Below are positions 25,481 through 34,320 of a stretch of 64,000 bases of DNA, piece by piece; the first letter of the stretch is position 1; every line of letters begins with the position of its first letter. Source of the DNA: Neoroseomonas alkaliterrae (GTDB lineage: Bacteria > Pseudomonadota > Alphaproteobacteria > Acetobacterales > Acetobacteraceae); assembly GCF_014199195.1 (NCBI RefSeq), contig NZ_JACIJE010000002.1, positions 124,001 to 188,000 on the forward strand. Reading direction: 5' to 3'. The position numbers and the translations under genes were made by a program. The notes beneath the pieces are model-generated. The model was not told where the DNA came from. It saw only the letters and a list, made by a program, of their open reading frames with translations, and made no database searches.

Positions 25481-26368
25481 ATGCGATCGGCCTTCCACCT
25501 CCTCGTCGTCGCCATCCTTCTGTTCGGCGGGGCCTGGCCGGTGACCAAGGCCGCGCTCGAGCACGCAACGCCCATGTGGTTCGCGGTGGGGCGCGCGGGG
25601 CTCGCGGCCATCGTCTCGGCGCTGCTCCTCGCCGCGCTGGGGCGGCTCCATCCACCGAGGCGCGGGGACATGCCCTCCGTCCTCGCGCTCGGCCTGCTGC
25701 AGCTCGGCGCCTTCTTCGTGCTCGCCCATGCGGCGGTGGCGATGGTCCATGCCGGGCGCACGGCCATCATCTCGGCGGTCGTGACCTATTGGCTGATCCC
25801 GCTCTCGGTGCTGGTGCTGGGCGAGAAGGTTCCCGCCCATCGCTGGGTCGCGGCCGCGCTCGGTCTTGCCGGCGTCGCCGCGCTCGCCGGCCCCTGGGCG
25901 GTGGACTGGTCGGACCGGACGGAACTGCTCGGCCACCTGATGCTGGTGGCCGCCGCGCTGTTCTGGACGCTCGCCATCGTCGCCACGCGCAAATGGCCGC
26001 CGCCGACGCCGGTGTTCGAGCTCCTGCCCTGGTGCTTCGGCCTCGCGACGCTGCTGATCCTGCCCTTCGCGCTGGCGCTGGAACCGCAGGGCGGCATCGG
26101 CGGCCCGTCCTGGCCCTACATGCTCTACATCGGCCTGATCGTGGCCCCGATCGGCACCTGGTGCGTCATCGAGGTCGGCCGGCGCCTGCCCGGCGCGGTT
26201 GCCTCCGTCGCCTTCCTCCTGGTGCCGGCCTTCGGCGTGCTGGTCAGCACGCTGTGGCTGGGCGAGCCGGTGGGCTGGGACATGGCGCTGGGCGGCGGGC
26301 TGATCGTCGCCTCGGTGGTGCTGGCCTCGCGCGAGGCGCGCCCGGCAGCGGCGGATGCGCGCGCATGA
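25481..26368 (+). CDS. EamA/DMT-superfamily transporter
   Basis: A 295-residue inner-membrane protein with about ten transmembrane helices in two EamA repeats. The first repeat begins HLLVVAILLFGGAWPVTKAALEHATPMWFAVGRAGLAAIVSALLL. Repeat two begins near LLGHLMLVAAALFWTLAIVATRKW. The family exports amino acids, purines or other metabolites, and this one cannot be placed more finely. A clear ribosome site is missing before the ATG. A TAGCAT box about 25 bp upstream may be a -10 element giving a very short leader. Its last four bases overlap the next start (ATGA). Confidence 0.85.
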   Translation: MRSAFHLLVVAILLFGGAWPVTKAALEHATPMWFAVGRAGLAAIVSALLLAALGRLHPPRRGDMPSVLALGLLQLGAFFVLAHAAVAMVHAGRTAIISAVVTYWLIPLSVLVLGEKVPAHRWVAAALGLAGVAALAGPWAVDWSDRTELLGHLMLVAAALFWTLAIVATRKWPPPTPVFELLPWCFGLATLLILPFALALEPQGGIGGPSWPYMLYIGLIVAPIGTWCVIEVGRRLPGAVASVAFLLVPAFGVLVSTLWLGEPVGWDMALGGGLIVASVVLASREARPAAADARA

Positions 26369-27126
26369 GGCTCACCGTCACCGAGGCGGGGCAGGGGCCG
26401 CCGCTGATCCTGCTGCACGGGCTGTTCGGCGCGGGGCAGAACTGGGGCGCGATCCGCAAGGCGCTCGCCCCGCGCTTCCGCGTGCTCACGCCCGACCTGC
26501 GGAACCACGGCGCCTCCCCGCGCGCGGCGGGGATGGCCTACGACGCCATGGCGCAGGATGTCGCGGATACGCTGGATGCGGCGGGCATCGCGCGCGCCGC
26601 GGTGCTCGGCCACTCGATGGGCGGGAAGGTGGCCATGGCCTTCGCCCTGGCCCATCCCGGGCGCGTCGAGCGCCTCGTCGTCGCGGATATCGCGCCCGTG
26701 CGCTACCCGCCCGCGCTGCGCGGGTATGTCGCGGCGATGCAGGCGATCCCGCTGCATCCGGGCCTGACGCGGCGGGAGGCCGATGCGGCGCTCGCCGCGA
26801 CCATCCCCGAGGCTGGCATCCGCGCCTTCCTGCTGCAGAGCCTGCGCTTCGAGACCGACCCGCCGTCCTGGCGCCTCGCCCTGCGCGAGATCGCCGCCGC
26901 CATGCCGGAGATCGAGGATGCGCCGCCGGCCGGCGGGCGCCGCTACGACGGCCCCGTGCTGGTGCTGGGCGGCGAGCGGTCGCGCTACATCCTGCCCGAG
27001 CACCACGCGCTGTTCCGCGCGCTGTTCCCGCGCGCCCGCTTCGCCACCGTCGCGGGCGCGGGCCACTGGGTGCATGCCGAGAACCCGCAGGGCTTCCTCG
27101 CGGCGCTGGAGGGCTTCCTGGGCTGA
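26365..27126 (+). CDS. Alpha/beta hydrolase (YbfF-like esterase)
   Basis: A 253-residue single-domain hydrolase. The oxyanion segment is LILLHGLFGAGQNW, followed by RVLTPDLRNHGASP and the nucleophile elbow LGHSMGGKVAM. The late GAGHWVHAENPQGFLAAL carries the catalytic His. The early DLRNHGASPR signature matches YbfF-type esterases, which hydrolyse short acyl or acyl-CoA esters. Translation is coupled to the DMT transporter through an ATGA overlap. The gene ends in a convergent gap that holds repeat copy C. Confidence 0.85.
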   Translation: MRLTVTEAGQGPPLILLHGLFGAGQNWGAIRKALAPRFRVLTPDLRNHGASPRAAGMAYDAMAQDVADTLDAAGIARAAVLGHSMGGKVAMAFALAHPGRVERLVVADIAPVRYPPALRGYVAAMQAIPLHPGLTRREADAALAATIPEAGIRAFLLQSLRFETDPPSWRLALREIAAAMPEIEDAPPAGGRRYDGPVLVLGGERSRYILPEHHALFRALFPRARFATVAGAGHWVHAENPQGFLAALEGFLG

Positions 27127-27140
27127 TACCCTGCGACCAA

Positions 27141-27255
27141 AAGGATCGACCTTTGTCCGCTGGGTTTCAGGGCTTGGTCCCGCGCGCGGCCGCCCCCCTG
27201 CCCCGCGCGCCATGCCAGGGGGCGAAAGGTCAAAGCTTTCGCCCCCTGGCTATGG
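27141..27255 (+). repeat. Intergenic repeat family, copy C (best hairpin)
   Basis: Left part: AAAAGGATCGACCTTTGTCC with its own AAAGG/CCTTT dyad. The core is GGTCCCGCGCGCGGCCGCCC. The right part is a perfect 15-bp stem, GCCAGGGGGCGAAAG (27214-27228) with CTTTCGCCCCCTGGC (27236-27250), loop GTCAAAG. The stem sequence differs from copies A and D while pairing is retained, which indicates selection for structure. It lies between convergent genes in a 256-bp gap; the rest of the gap shows nothing else. Confidence 0.8.
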
Positions 27256-27382
27256 GTCGGTCGGTCCGGCAGGCGGCGGGGGAACGGTCGGGTCCTGCGT
27301 GCGCGGCCTGATCGGGCGGGGCTGGCGGGATGGTCGTGCGCGGCTGCGGGCGCCGTGACGCCGGCCGCTCCGGCGCCGCGCC

Positions 27383-28618
27383 TCAGGCCCGCGGCGGAGC
27401 GGCGGAGCCTGGAGCGCCGCAGCGCAGGGACCCCGCGCAGGCCGCTGCCGCCAGCAGCCCCGCCGCGATCCACCACGCCTGCCACGCGCCGAAGGAGAGC
27501 ATCGCCGTCACCGCCCCCGAGGCCAACGCGCCCGTCGCGGCGGCCGGGCAGGGCGCGCGTGCGGCCGCGACGCCGAGCAGCCAGGCCAGCGCGGCCGCCA
27601 GGGCCGCGCCGACCGCGCCGAGTTCCAGCCATACCTGCAGCGCCGCATTGTGCGGATGCAGCGGCAGGATCTGCACATGCGGCTCGGCGAACCAGGCCCG
27701 GCGCGCGGGGTCCGTCACGCGCATCCGGTCCAGCACCTCGGCGGGCGGGTTGCCGCGGCCGCCCGGGATTGCGCGGCTCGCCTCCATGCCCCAGCCCAGC
27801 ACCGGCCGCTCGGCGATGCGCGCGGCGGTGAAGTCCCAGATCAGCATGCGGTGCAGCGCCGAGATCGGCAGGCGCTCGACCGGCAGGGCCGGAACGGCCG
27901 CCACCAGCAGCGGCATGAGCAGGACAAGCGCCGCCAGCCCGCCGCCGATCGCCCGCGGCACGAGCCGCGGCGCGCGCAGCGCCGCGAGCGCCGCGGCCAC
28001 GCCGAGCACCGCCGCGATCTTCGCCGTATCCCCCGGCAGGGCGACGATCACCGCGGCTCCGCCGCCCAGCAGCAGCGCGCGCGGCAGCAGCGGCCAGGGC
28101 AGCGCGACGGCGAGGGGCAGAAGCAGCGCCATCACCGAGGCCGCCGGCTTCAGCCCGAAGGCGAGGGTCGGCGGCACCTCCGCGAGGCCGCGCACGGCGG
28201 CGCGGACGGCATTGCCGCTCAGCGCGTCGAGTGCGGCCGCGCCAAGCCCGATCACGAGGCCGATGGCGAGAGCGCGTGCCAACCCGCGCCGCGCCGCCTC
28301 GTCGCTCGCTTCCAGGGCACGCCCCGCGCCGCCGGCGAGCAGGGCCATGCCGGCGAGGGACAGGCCGGTGGACAGCGCGCGGCCCGGCTCCGCCGCCCAG
28401 GCCGCGCTCGCCGCGCCCCAGAGGCCGAGCGCCACCGCCAGCCATGCCGCCATGGCGCGCGGCCAGGGCGGCACGCGCGCGAGGCGCCATTGCGCGACCA
28501 CGCAGAGCGCCAGCGCCACCAGCCCGATCGGCGCCATGGCCTTGGACTGCAGCACCACGGCGAGCGGCGCGACCAGCAGCGCCACCGCGACCGGCAGGGC
28601 AGGGGAGGTGAGGGTCAC
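27383..28618 (-). CDS. O-antigen ligase family (Wzy_C/WaaL-like) membrane protein
   Basis: A 411-residue polytopic membrane protein with about ten to twelve helices. The family hallmark is the periplasmic loop with RPVLGWGMEASRAIPGG and LHPHNAALQVWLELGAVG, whose HPHN motif is conserved in WaaL-type ligases and related glycan transferases. It would attach or polymerise a lipid-linked glycan at the periplasmic face. The chosen GTG start has GAGG five bases upstream and precedes the first helix. No glycosyltransferase or wzx gene is adjacent, so it is isolated from a recognisable surface-polysaccharide locus. Confidence 0.82.
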   Translation of the reverse strand: MTLTSPALPVAVALLVAPLAVVLQSKAMAPIGLVALALCVVAQWRLARVPPWPRAMAAWLAVALGLWGAASAAWAAEPGRALSTGLSLAGMALLAGGAGRALEASDEAARRGLARALAIGLVIGLGAAALDALSGNAVRAAVRGLAEVPPTLAFGLKPAASVMALLLPLAVALPWPLLPRALLLGGGAAVIVALPGDTAKIAAVLGVAAALAALRAPRLVPRAIGGGLAALVLLMPLLVAAVPALPVERLPISALHRMLIWDFTAARIAERPVLGWGMEASRAIPGGRGNPPAEVLDRMRVTDPARRAWFAEPHVQILPLHPHNAALQVWLELGAVGAALAAALAWLLGVAAARAPCPAAATGALASGAVTAMLSFGAWQAWWIAAGLLAAAACAGSLRCGAPGSAAPPRA

Positions 28619-28707
28619 GCGGGCCTCGCTTGCCTGCCGGGGCCGCGGACAGGGCGGACGCCGCGCCCCGCCGCTCAGCCGTGGCTTCGGCGCATCGCGC
28701 GGCGGTG

Positions 28708-30111
28708 TCAGACCGCCGCGATGCTCTCTCGCCGCAGCTCGACCGCCAGGGCATCGAGCGCGCGGCCGACGCGGTCGAGCATCTCGTTCACCTCGTCCTT
28801 GGTGATGATGAGCGGGGGCGAGAAGCCCATGCTGTCGTTCACCATGGCGCGCAGGATCACGCCCTGTTCCTCGCCATGCTTGACGAGGCGCGGTCCCGCC
28901 TTGCGCGCCGGGTCGAAGGGCTTGCGCGCCGCCTTGTCGGCGGAGAGCTCGATGGCGCCGATCAGCCCGACGCCGCGCACCTCGCCCACGATCGGGTGGT
29001 CGGCGAAGCGGCGGCGGAGTTCCGCCTGCATGTGCGCGCCCACCTCCGCCGCATGGGCGACGATGTTCGTCTCGTCGTAGATCTTCAGCGTCTCGATGGC
29101 GACGGCCGCCGAGACCGGGTGGCCCGAATAGGTGAAGCCGTGGCCCCAGGTGCCCACCGTGCTGCTGCCCTCGGCGATGCCCTGGAACACCTGCTCGTTC
29201 ACCATCACCGCCGAGATCGGCAGGTAGGAGGAGGAGAGCGCCTTGGCGCAGACCAGGATGTCCGGCCGGATGTTGAAGGTCTGGCTGCCCCAGTAGCTGC
29301 CGGTGCGCCCGAAGCCGCAGATCACCTCGTCGGCCACGAAGAGCATGTCGTACTTCTTCAGCACGGCCTGCACCTTCTCGAAATAGGTGCGCGGCGGGAC
29401 GATGACGCCGCCCGCACCCATCACCGGCTCGGCCCAGAAGGCGGCGCATTCCTCCGCCCCGCCTTCCTCGATGATGCGCGCCTCCAGCTCCTCGGCCAGC
29501 CGCGTCGCGAAATCCTCCTCCGACTCGCCGGGCTTCGCCTCGTGGTAGTGGTGCGGCGTGCGCACATGCACGAAGCGGCCATTGGCGATCGGCGCGTCGA
29601 ACAGCTTGTGGTTGGCCGGCAGGCCGGTGAGCGAGGCGGCGGCGAGGGTGATGCCGTGATAGGCCTTGATGCGGCTGAACACCTTCTTCTTCTTCGGCCG
29701 CCCGAGCGCGTTGTTCATGTACCAGATCATCTTCAGCGCGGAATCGTTCGCTTCCGACCCCGAATTGCCGAAGAAGACCTTGGACATCGGCGCGGGCGCG
29801 CGCTCGATCAGCATCTCCGCGAGGTCGATCATCGGCTCGTGCGACTTCGCGGTGAAGGCATGGTAGAAGGGCAGCTTGCGCATCTGGTCGGTCGCGGCCT
29901 TGACCAGACGCTCGTTGTCGAAGCCGAGGCTCGCGCACCACAGCCCGGCCAGCGCCTCGATGTATTCCTTGCCCTGCTCGTCGTAGATCCGCACGCCCTT
30001 GCCGCGGGTGATGACCAGCGGGCCGTTCTTCAGATGCGCCTTCGCATCCGTGTAGGGGTGCAGGACATTGGCGATGTCCCGGGCGGCGTTGGAATTGCGC
30101 GGCGGTGTCAT
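28708..30111 (-). CDS. Class III aminotransferase (omega-amino acid/polyamine type)
   Basis: A 467-residue fold-type I PLP enzyme. SKVFFGNSGSEANDSALKMIWYMNN is the cofactor-phosphate region, KAYHGITLAAASLTG and LLFVADEVICGFGRTGSYWGSQ (the PLP-ring Asp) follow, and ILVCAKALSSSYLPISAVMV holds the Schiff-base Lys. Enzymes with this layout use pyruvate to accept amino groups from omega-amino acids, putrescine, taurine or beta-alanine; the donor is not assignable. The start MTPPRNSN has AGGAAGG upstream. It is divergent from the molybdoenzyme operon with back-to-back promoter-like sequences. Confidence 0.88.
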   Translation of the reverse strand: MTPPRNSNAARDIANVLHPYTDAKAHLKNGPLVITRGKGVRIYDEQGKEYIEALAGLWCASLGFDNERLVKAATDQMRKLPFYHAFTAKSHEPMIDLAEMLIERAPAPMSKVFFGNSGSEANDSALKMIWYMNNALGRPKKKKVFSRIKAYHGITLAAASLTGLPANHKLFDAPIANGRFVHVRTPHHYHEAKPGESEEDFATRLAEELEARIIEEGGAEECAAFWAEPVMGAGGVIVPPRTYFEKVQAVLKKYDMLFVADEVICGFGRTGSYWGSQTFNIRPDILVCAKALSSSYLPISAVMVNEQVFQGIAEGSSTVGTWGHGFTYSGHPVSAAVAIETLKIYDETNIVAHAAEVGAHMQAELRRRFADHPIVGEVRGVGLIGAIELSADKAARKPFDPARKAGPRLVKHGEEQGVILRAMVNDSMGFSPPLIITKDEVNEMLDRVGRALDALAVELRRESIAAV

Positions 30112-30143
30112 GTCGTTGGCCTTCCTCGGCGGGCGATGGGGGC

Positions 30144-30172
30144 AGTCTAGGGCCGGATGCCGCCCCGCCCAA
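30144..30172 (-). promoter_or_regulatory. Candidate promoter for the class III aminotransferase
   Basis: Minus strand: TTGGGC (30172-30167) and TAGACT (30149-30144) with a 17-bp spacer. Transcription would start about 26 bp before the ATG at 30111. It lies back to back with the plus-strand candidate at 30182, with 9 bp between the two -35 boxes. Confidence 0.42.
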
Positions 30173-30181
30173 GGGGCGCGG

Positions 30182-30210
30182 TTGCCCCGCCGCCCCGCCC
30201 GCGCCACCTT
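30182..30210 (+). promoter_or_regulatory. Candidate promoter for the BisC-type molybdoenzyme operon
   Basis: TTGCCC (30182-30187) and CACCTT (30205-30210) with a 17-bp spacer, followed about 10 bp later by AAGGAG and the ATG at 30231. The -10 box is weak by consensus. Confidence 0.35.
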
Positions 30211-30230
30211 TGCCGCAGAAGGAGCGCGCC

Positions 30231-32546
30231 ATGACCGAGATCAAGCCGCACGCCGCCCATTGGGGCAGTTTCGACGCCGTGGTGAAGGATGGCCGCCTCG
30301 TCGGCGTGCGGCCCTTCGCGCGCGACCCCTTCCCCGGCTCGCTGATCGAGGCCATGCCCGACATCGTCCACGCCGCCTGCCGCGTGGACCGGCCCTACGT
30401 GCGCAAGGGCTGGCTCGAGGGGCGCCGGCGCGGCCACCTGCGGGGCGGGGATGCCTTCGTGCCGGTCTCCTGGGACCGCGCCGTGCGGCTGGTGGCGGAG
30501 GAAACCCGCCGCGTGCGCGCCGAGCACGGGCCGGCCAGCATCTTCGGCGGCTCCTATGGCTGGTCCTCGGCCGGGCGCTTCCATCATGCGCGCAGCCAGT
30601 TGCAGCGCTTCCTCGGCCTCGGCGGCGGCTACACCGGGCAGATCAACGCCTATTCCTACGCGGCGGCGCAGGCGCTGCTGCCGCATGTGCTCGGCACCAA
30701 CGAGGTGCTGCTCGGCCGCGTGACCGACTGGGCGGCGATCATCCGTCACGCGAAGGTGATGCTGTGCCTCGGCGGGCTGCCGCTGCGCAACGGCCTCGTC
30801 TGCTCGGGTGGGGCGGGCGAGCACGCGAACGAGATCCACCTCCGCCGCGCCGCCGAGGCCGGGCTGCGCTTCGTCCAGGTCTCGCCCAACCGCGCCGACG
30901 TGCCGGATTGGTGCGGCGCGGAATGGATCCCGATCCGCCCGGGCACCGACACCGCGCTGCTGCTCGCGATGGCGCATGTGATCGTGACCGAAGGCCGCGA
31001 GGACCGCGCCTTCCTCGCCAGCCACTGCGTCGGCTGGGACCGCCTGCGCGCCTACGTCCTCGGGCAGGGCGACGGCACGCCCAAGTCGCCCGAATGGGCC
31101 GCGCCCATCACCACCATCCCCGCCGCGCGCATCCGCGCGCTGGCGCTGGAACTCGCCGCCGTACCCGCGATGCTCACCGCCACCTGGTCGCTGCAGCGCG
31201 CCGATTTCGGCGAGCAGCCCTACTGGATGCTCGCCGCGCTCGCCGCGATCCTCGGCCTGATCGGCAAGCCGGGCCAGGGCGTCGCCTATGGCTACGGCAG
31301 CGTGAACGGCATGGGCAATCCGCGGCAGGAGGTGCCCTCCTTCTCGATGCCCGCCACGCGCAACCCCACGGGCGCCTTCATCCCGGTCGCGCGCATCACC
31401 GACATGCTCGAGAACCCGGGCGGCGCCTACCACTTCAACGGGCGCGAATGCCGCTACCCGGACACGCGCATCATCTGGTGGGCGGGGGGCAACCCCTTCC
31501 ATCACCACCAGGATCTCAACCGCCTGCTGCGCGCCTGGGCCAATGCCGAGACGATCATCGCGCAGGAGCAGCACTGGAACGCGCTCGCCCGCCACGCCGA
31601 CATCGTGCTGCCGGCGACCACCACGCTCGAGCGCAACGACATCGCCTCGTCGGGCCGCGACCGCTTCCTGCGCGCCATGCACAAGGCGATCGAGCCCGTC
31701 GGTCAGGCACGCAACGACCACGACATGCTCGCCGACATCGCCGAGGAGCTCGGCTTCCGCGACCGCTTCACCGAGCAGCGCAACGAGGAGGCCTGGCTGC
31801 GCCACCTCTTCGAGCAGTGGCGGCGGCATTGCGCCGAGCGTGGCTTCGAGACGCCGGATTTCGACAGTTTCTGGGAAGCCGGCTTCTGGGAAGCCCCGCC
31901 GCCCGCGCGCGGGCAGGAATACACCCAGTTCTCCGAGTTCCGCGCCGACCCCGAGGCGAACCCGCTCGACACCGCCACCGGCAAGGTCGAGCTGTTCAGC
32001 GAGACGGTCGCATCCTTCGGCTATGACGATGCGCCTGGCCACCCGGTCTGGATCGAGCCGCGCGAATGGCTCGGCGCGCGGCAGGCGGAACGCTTCCCGC
32101 TGCACCTGCTCTCCTTCCAGCCGGCGACGCGACTGCATGGCCAGCTCGACCCGGGGCGCGTCGCCGCGACCGACAAGATCGCCGGGCGCGAGCCGATCAC
32201 GCTGAACCCCGAGGATGCCGCCGCGCGCGGGCTGAAGCCGGGCGACATCGTGCGCGTCTTCAACGAGCGCGGCGCCTGCCTGGGCGGCCTGCGCACCGAT
32301 CCCGGGCTGATGCGCGGCGTCGCCATGATGGCGACCGGCGCCTGGTTCGACCCGCTGGAGCCCGGCGTGCCGGGCAGCCTCTGCGTGCACGGCAACCCGA
32401 ACGTGCTGACGCCGGATGTCGGCACCTCGCGGCTCGGGCAGGGGCCGTCCGCGCAATCCTGCCTCGTGGAGGTGGAGAAATGGACCGAGGCGCTGCCGCC
32501 CGTCCGCGCCCATCTGCCGCCGCGCATCGAGGAAGCCCCGGCATGA
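30231..32546 (+). CDS. Molybdopterin oxidoreductase of the biotin/DMSO/TMAO sulfoxide reductase type (BisC-like)
   Basis: A 771-residue enzyme of the DMSO reductase family. The N-terminus HWGSFDAVVKDGRLVGVRPF lacks cysteines for a 4Fe-4S cluster, as in BisC and TorA. GGSYGWSSAGRFHHARSQLQRFL is the region that supplies the Mo-ligand Ser in this branch. WWAGGNPFHHHQDLNRL and LPATTTLERND follow, and the C-terminal MGD domain has LLSFQPATRLHGQLDPG and TRLGQGPSA-like GTSRLGQGPSAQ. There is no Tat or Sec signal, so a cytoplasmic location like BisC is likely. It would reduce an S- or N-oxide. The stop overlaps the next start (ATGA), coupling it to an exported DUF839 protein, an unusual pairing. Confidence 0.88.
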   Translation: MTEIKPHAAHWGSFDAVVKDGRLVGVRPFARDPFPGSLIEAMPDIVHAACRVDRPYVRKGWLEGRRRGHLRGGDAFVPVSWDRAVRLVAEETRRVRAEHGPASIFGGSYGWSSAGRFHHARSQLQRFLGLGGGYTGQINAYSYAAAQALLPHVLGTNEVLLGRVTDWAAIIRHAKVMLCLGGLPLRNGLVCSGGAGEHANEIHLRRAAEAGLRFVQVSPNRADVPDWCGAEWIPIRPGTDTALLLAMAHVIVTEGREDRAFLASHCVGWDRLRAYVLGQGDGTPKSPEWAAPITTIPAARIRALALELAAVPAMLTATWSLQRADFGEQPYWMLAALAAILGLIGKPGQGVAYGYGSVNGMGNPRQEVPSFSMPATRNPTGAFIPVARITDMLENPGGAYHFNGRECRYPDTRIIWWAGGNPFHHHQDLNRLLRAWANAETIIAQEQHWNALARHADIVLPATTTLERNDIASSGRDRFLRAMHKAIEPVGQARNDHDMLADIAEELGFRDRFTEQRNEEAWLRHLFEQWRRHCAERGFETPDFDSFWEAGFWEAPPPARGQEYTQFSEFRADPEANPLDTATGKVELFSETVASFGYDDAPGHPVWIEPREWLGARQAERFPLHLLSFQPATRLHGQLDPGRVAATDKIAGREPITLNPEDAAARGLKPGDIVRVFNERGACLGGLRTDPGLMRGVAMMATGAWFDPLEPGVPGSLCVHGNPNVLTPDVGTSRLGQGPSAQSCLVEVEKWTEALPPVRAHLPPRIEEAPA

Positions 32547-33982
32547 TCGCGCGCCGCGCCCTGCTGGCCGCGGTCCCGGCGCTGCTCGCCGCGCCGGGCC
32601 TGCGGGCGCAGACCGTGGCGATGCGCCTCGACGACCAGGTCGCGCCCGGCTGGCGGCGCGGCGTGCTGATCCGCTGGGGGGACCGCGTCACCTTCGACGC
32701 CCCGCCCTTCGATCCCGCGCGCCCGAGCGCCGCCGCCGCCGCCGCGCAGTTCGGCTGGGATGCGCGCATCCTGGCGGCGATCCCCACCCCGGCGCCGGAC
32801 GGCGTGCCGCGCGCCCTGCTCGCGGTCGGCCATCCGCGGGTGGAGGCGCGGCTCGCCTTCCCGGGTGGGCGGGACATGCCCGAGGTCGCCGGCGCGATGC
32901 AGGGCGCGAGCCTGCTCAACATCGAGAAGCGCGGCGGCGCCTGGCTGGTGGTGGATGGCGGCTACCAGAACCGGCGCCTCACTGCGGCGACGCTGTGCCG
33001 CCTCGGCTCCGATGGCGGACCGGCGACCGGCATCCTGGGCGTCACCGGCGGCTGCGCCACGCCCTGGGGCAGCCTGCTGCTGGCCGAGGGCGCGGCGGCC
33101 GCCTGGCGCGCCCGCCTGCCGGGCATCGAGCCCGGAACCGCCGGGCTGGTGGCGGAGCTCGACCCGTCCGACCCCGTCTCGGTGCCGGTGAAACGCCCGG
33201 CGCTCGGGCGCTTCGGCGCGGTGGACGCTGCCGCCGCCCTCGCCGCCGACGGGCGCGCCGTGGTGTGGCTGAGCGATGGCCGGCCGGGCGGGCATCTCTA
33301 CCGCTTCGTCTCGGACGAGGCGGCCGGGGCGCGCGCGCTCGACGCGGGGCGGATGTGGGCGGCGCGGATCGAGGCCGGCTCCCTGCGCTGGCTGCCGCTG
33401 CCCGAGGGCGACCCGCTCGCCGCCGCGCGCGATGCCGGCGCGTCCCGCCTCGACGAGCCGAGCGGCCTCGCCTTCGAGCCGCGGCAGGGCAGGCTCTGCG
33501 TCGCGCTGCGCGGCGGCGCCGGACAGGTGCTGGAGATCCGCGCCGCGGCGGGCGACGCGGCGGCGGAAACCGGTGTCGCGGAGGTGCTGGTCCAGGGGCG
33601 CGAGGCGGTGGCGCCGCCGAGCCGCGACGGCGCCGTGCCCGCGCTGCCCGCCTGGCCCTGGGCGCCGGCGGCGCTGTCCTTCGATGGGGACGGCGCCCTG
33701 CTGCTCGCCACCGATCGCGGCCAGCGGCCGGGCCCCCTACCCGAGATGCTGTTCCGCGTGCCGGTCGAGGGCGCAGATCGCGGGCGGCCGGCCTTCGTCC
33801 TGGCGGCACCGGTCGGCGCCGCGATGGGCGGCGCGGCGCTGGTGCCGGACGGGGCGCTGCTCGCCGCCGTCGCGCATCCCGGCAATACGCCCGGCGCGAC
33901 ATGGGAGGCGCCGGCGACGCGCTGGCCGACCTTGCGGCCCGAGGAACCGCCGCGCAGCACGGTCGTCACGCTGGCGCGGTAG
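32543..33982 (+). CDS. DUF839/PhoX-related exported protein
   Basis: 479 residues with signal peptide MIARRALLAAVPALLAAPGLRAQ. The body is a beta-propeller-like DUF839 domain: VTFDAPPFDPARPSAAAAAAQFGWD, GGCATPWGSLLLAEG (compare the PhoX NCAxGxTPWxTxLxxEE pattern), PVKRPALGRFGAVDA, HLYRFVSDEA, and DEPSGLAFEPRQGRLCVAL. PhoX members are Ca/Fe phosphatases, but this protein is shorter and has lost much of the classic EENW segment, so phosphatase activity is uncertain. It starts inside the end of the molybdoenzyme gene. A fuller PhoX paralogue lies convergently at 34361. Confidence 0.78.
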   Translation: MIARRALLAAVPALLAAPGLRAQTVAMRLDDQVAPGWRRGVLIRWGDRVTFDAPPFDPARPSAAAAAAQFGWDARILAAIPTPAPDGVPRALLAVGHPRVEARLAFPGGRDMPEVAGAMQGASLLNIEKRGGAWLVVDGGYQNRRLTAATLCRLGSDGGPATGILGVTGGCATPWGSLLLAEGAAAAWRARLPGIEPGTAGLVAELDPSDPVSVPVKRPALGRFGAVDAAAALAADGRAVVWLSDGRPGGHLYRFVSDEAAGARALDAGRMWAARIEAGSLRWLPLPEGDPLAAARDAGASRLDEPSGLAFEPRQGRLCVALRGGAGQVLEIRAAAGDAAAETGVAEVLVQGREAVAPPSRDGAVPALPAWPWAPAALSFDGDGALLLATDRGQRPGPLPEMLFRVPVEGADRGRPAFVLAAPVGAAMGGAALVPDGALLAAVAHPGNTPGATWEAPATRWPTLRPEEPPRSTVVTLAR

Positions 33983-34027
33983 CGCGGCCTTCGCGTCGGG
34001 CGGAGTTGCGCGCCGGTGTGACGGGGC

Positions 34028-34050
34028 TTGCTGGGCCGCAAGGCCCGCAG
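34028..34050 (+). terminator. GCAA-loop hairpin downstream of the DUF839 gene
   Basis: GGGCC (34033-34037) and GGCCC (34042-34046) enclose a GCAA tetraloop, and the stem extends by four further pairs past one bulged T. It lies about 45 bp after the stop at 33982. There is no T-run, so intrinsic termination is uncertain. Confidence 0.35.
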
Positions 34051-34320
34051 CCGGGCGGACAGACGTTCGAGTCCTGCCCGCCGGTTGTCGGGCTATGCGG
34101 TCGCGCGCGGCCCCGGACTTGGGCTGCAAGCGGTTCCCGCGAGCGCGGGGCCGTAAACATGGCGCGCTGGCACGAGGCGCCGCAGCGAGGCCGCACGAAC
34201 GGGACGTGGGCGTCGTCCACCGCCGCCGCCCCGCGCGCGCGGCCGCCTTCCTGCCTGCCGCGTGGCGCTGAGCCCACCTGCCGGTTCCCCGCGCGGCGCT
34301 GCTCTGCCGCGCCCGGAGCC

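Noticed and set aside
34061-34080. tRNA T-arm-like GTTCGAGTCC
   Set aside because: The flanking 5-bp T-stem does not pair, and no acceptor, D or anticodon arm could be built around it.
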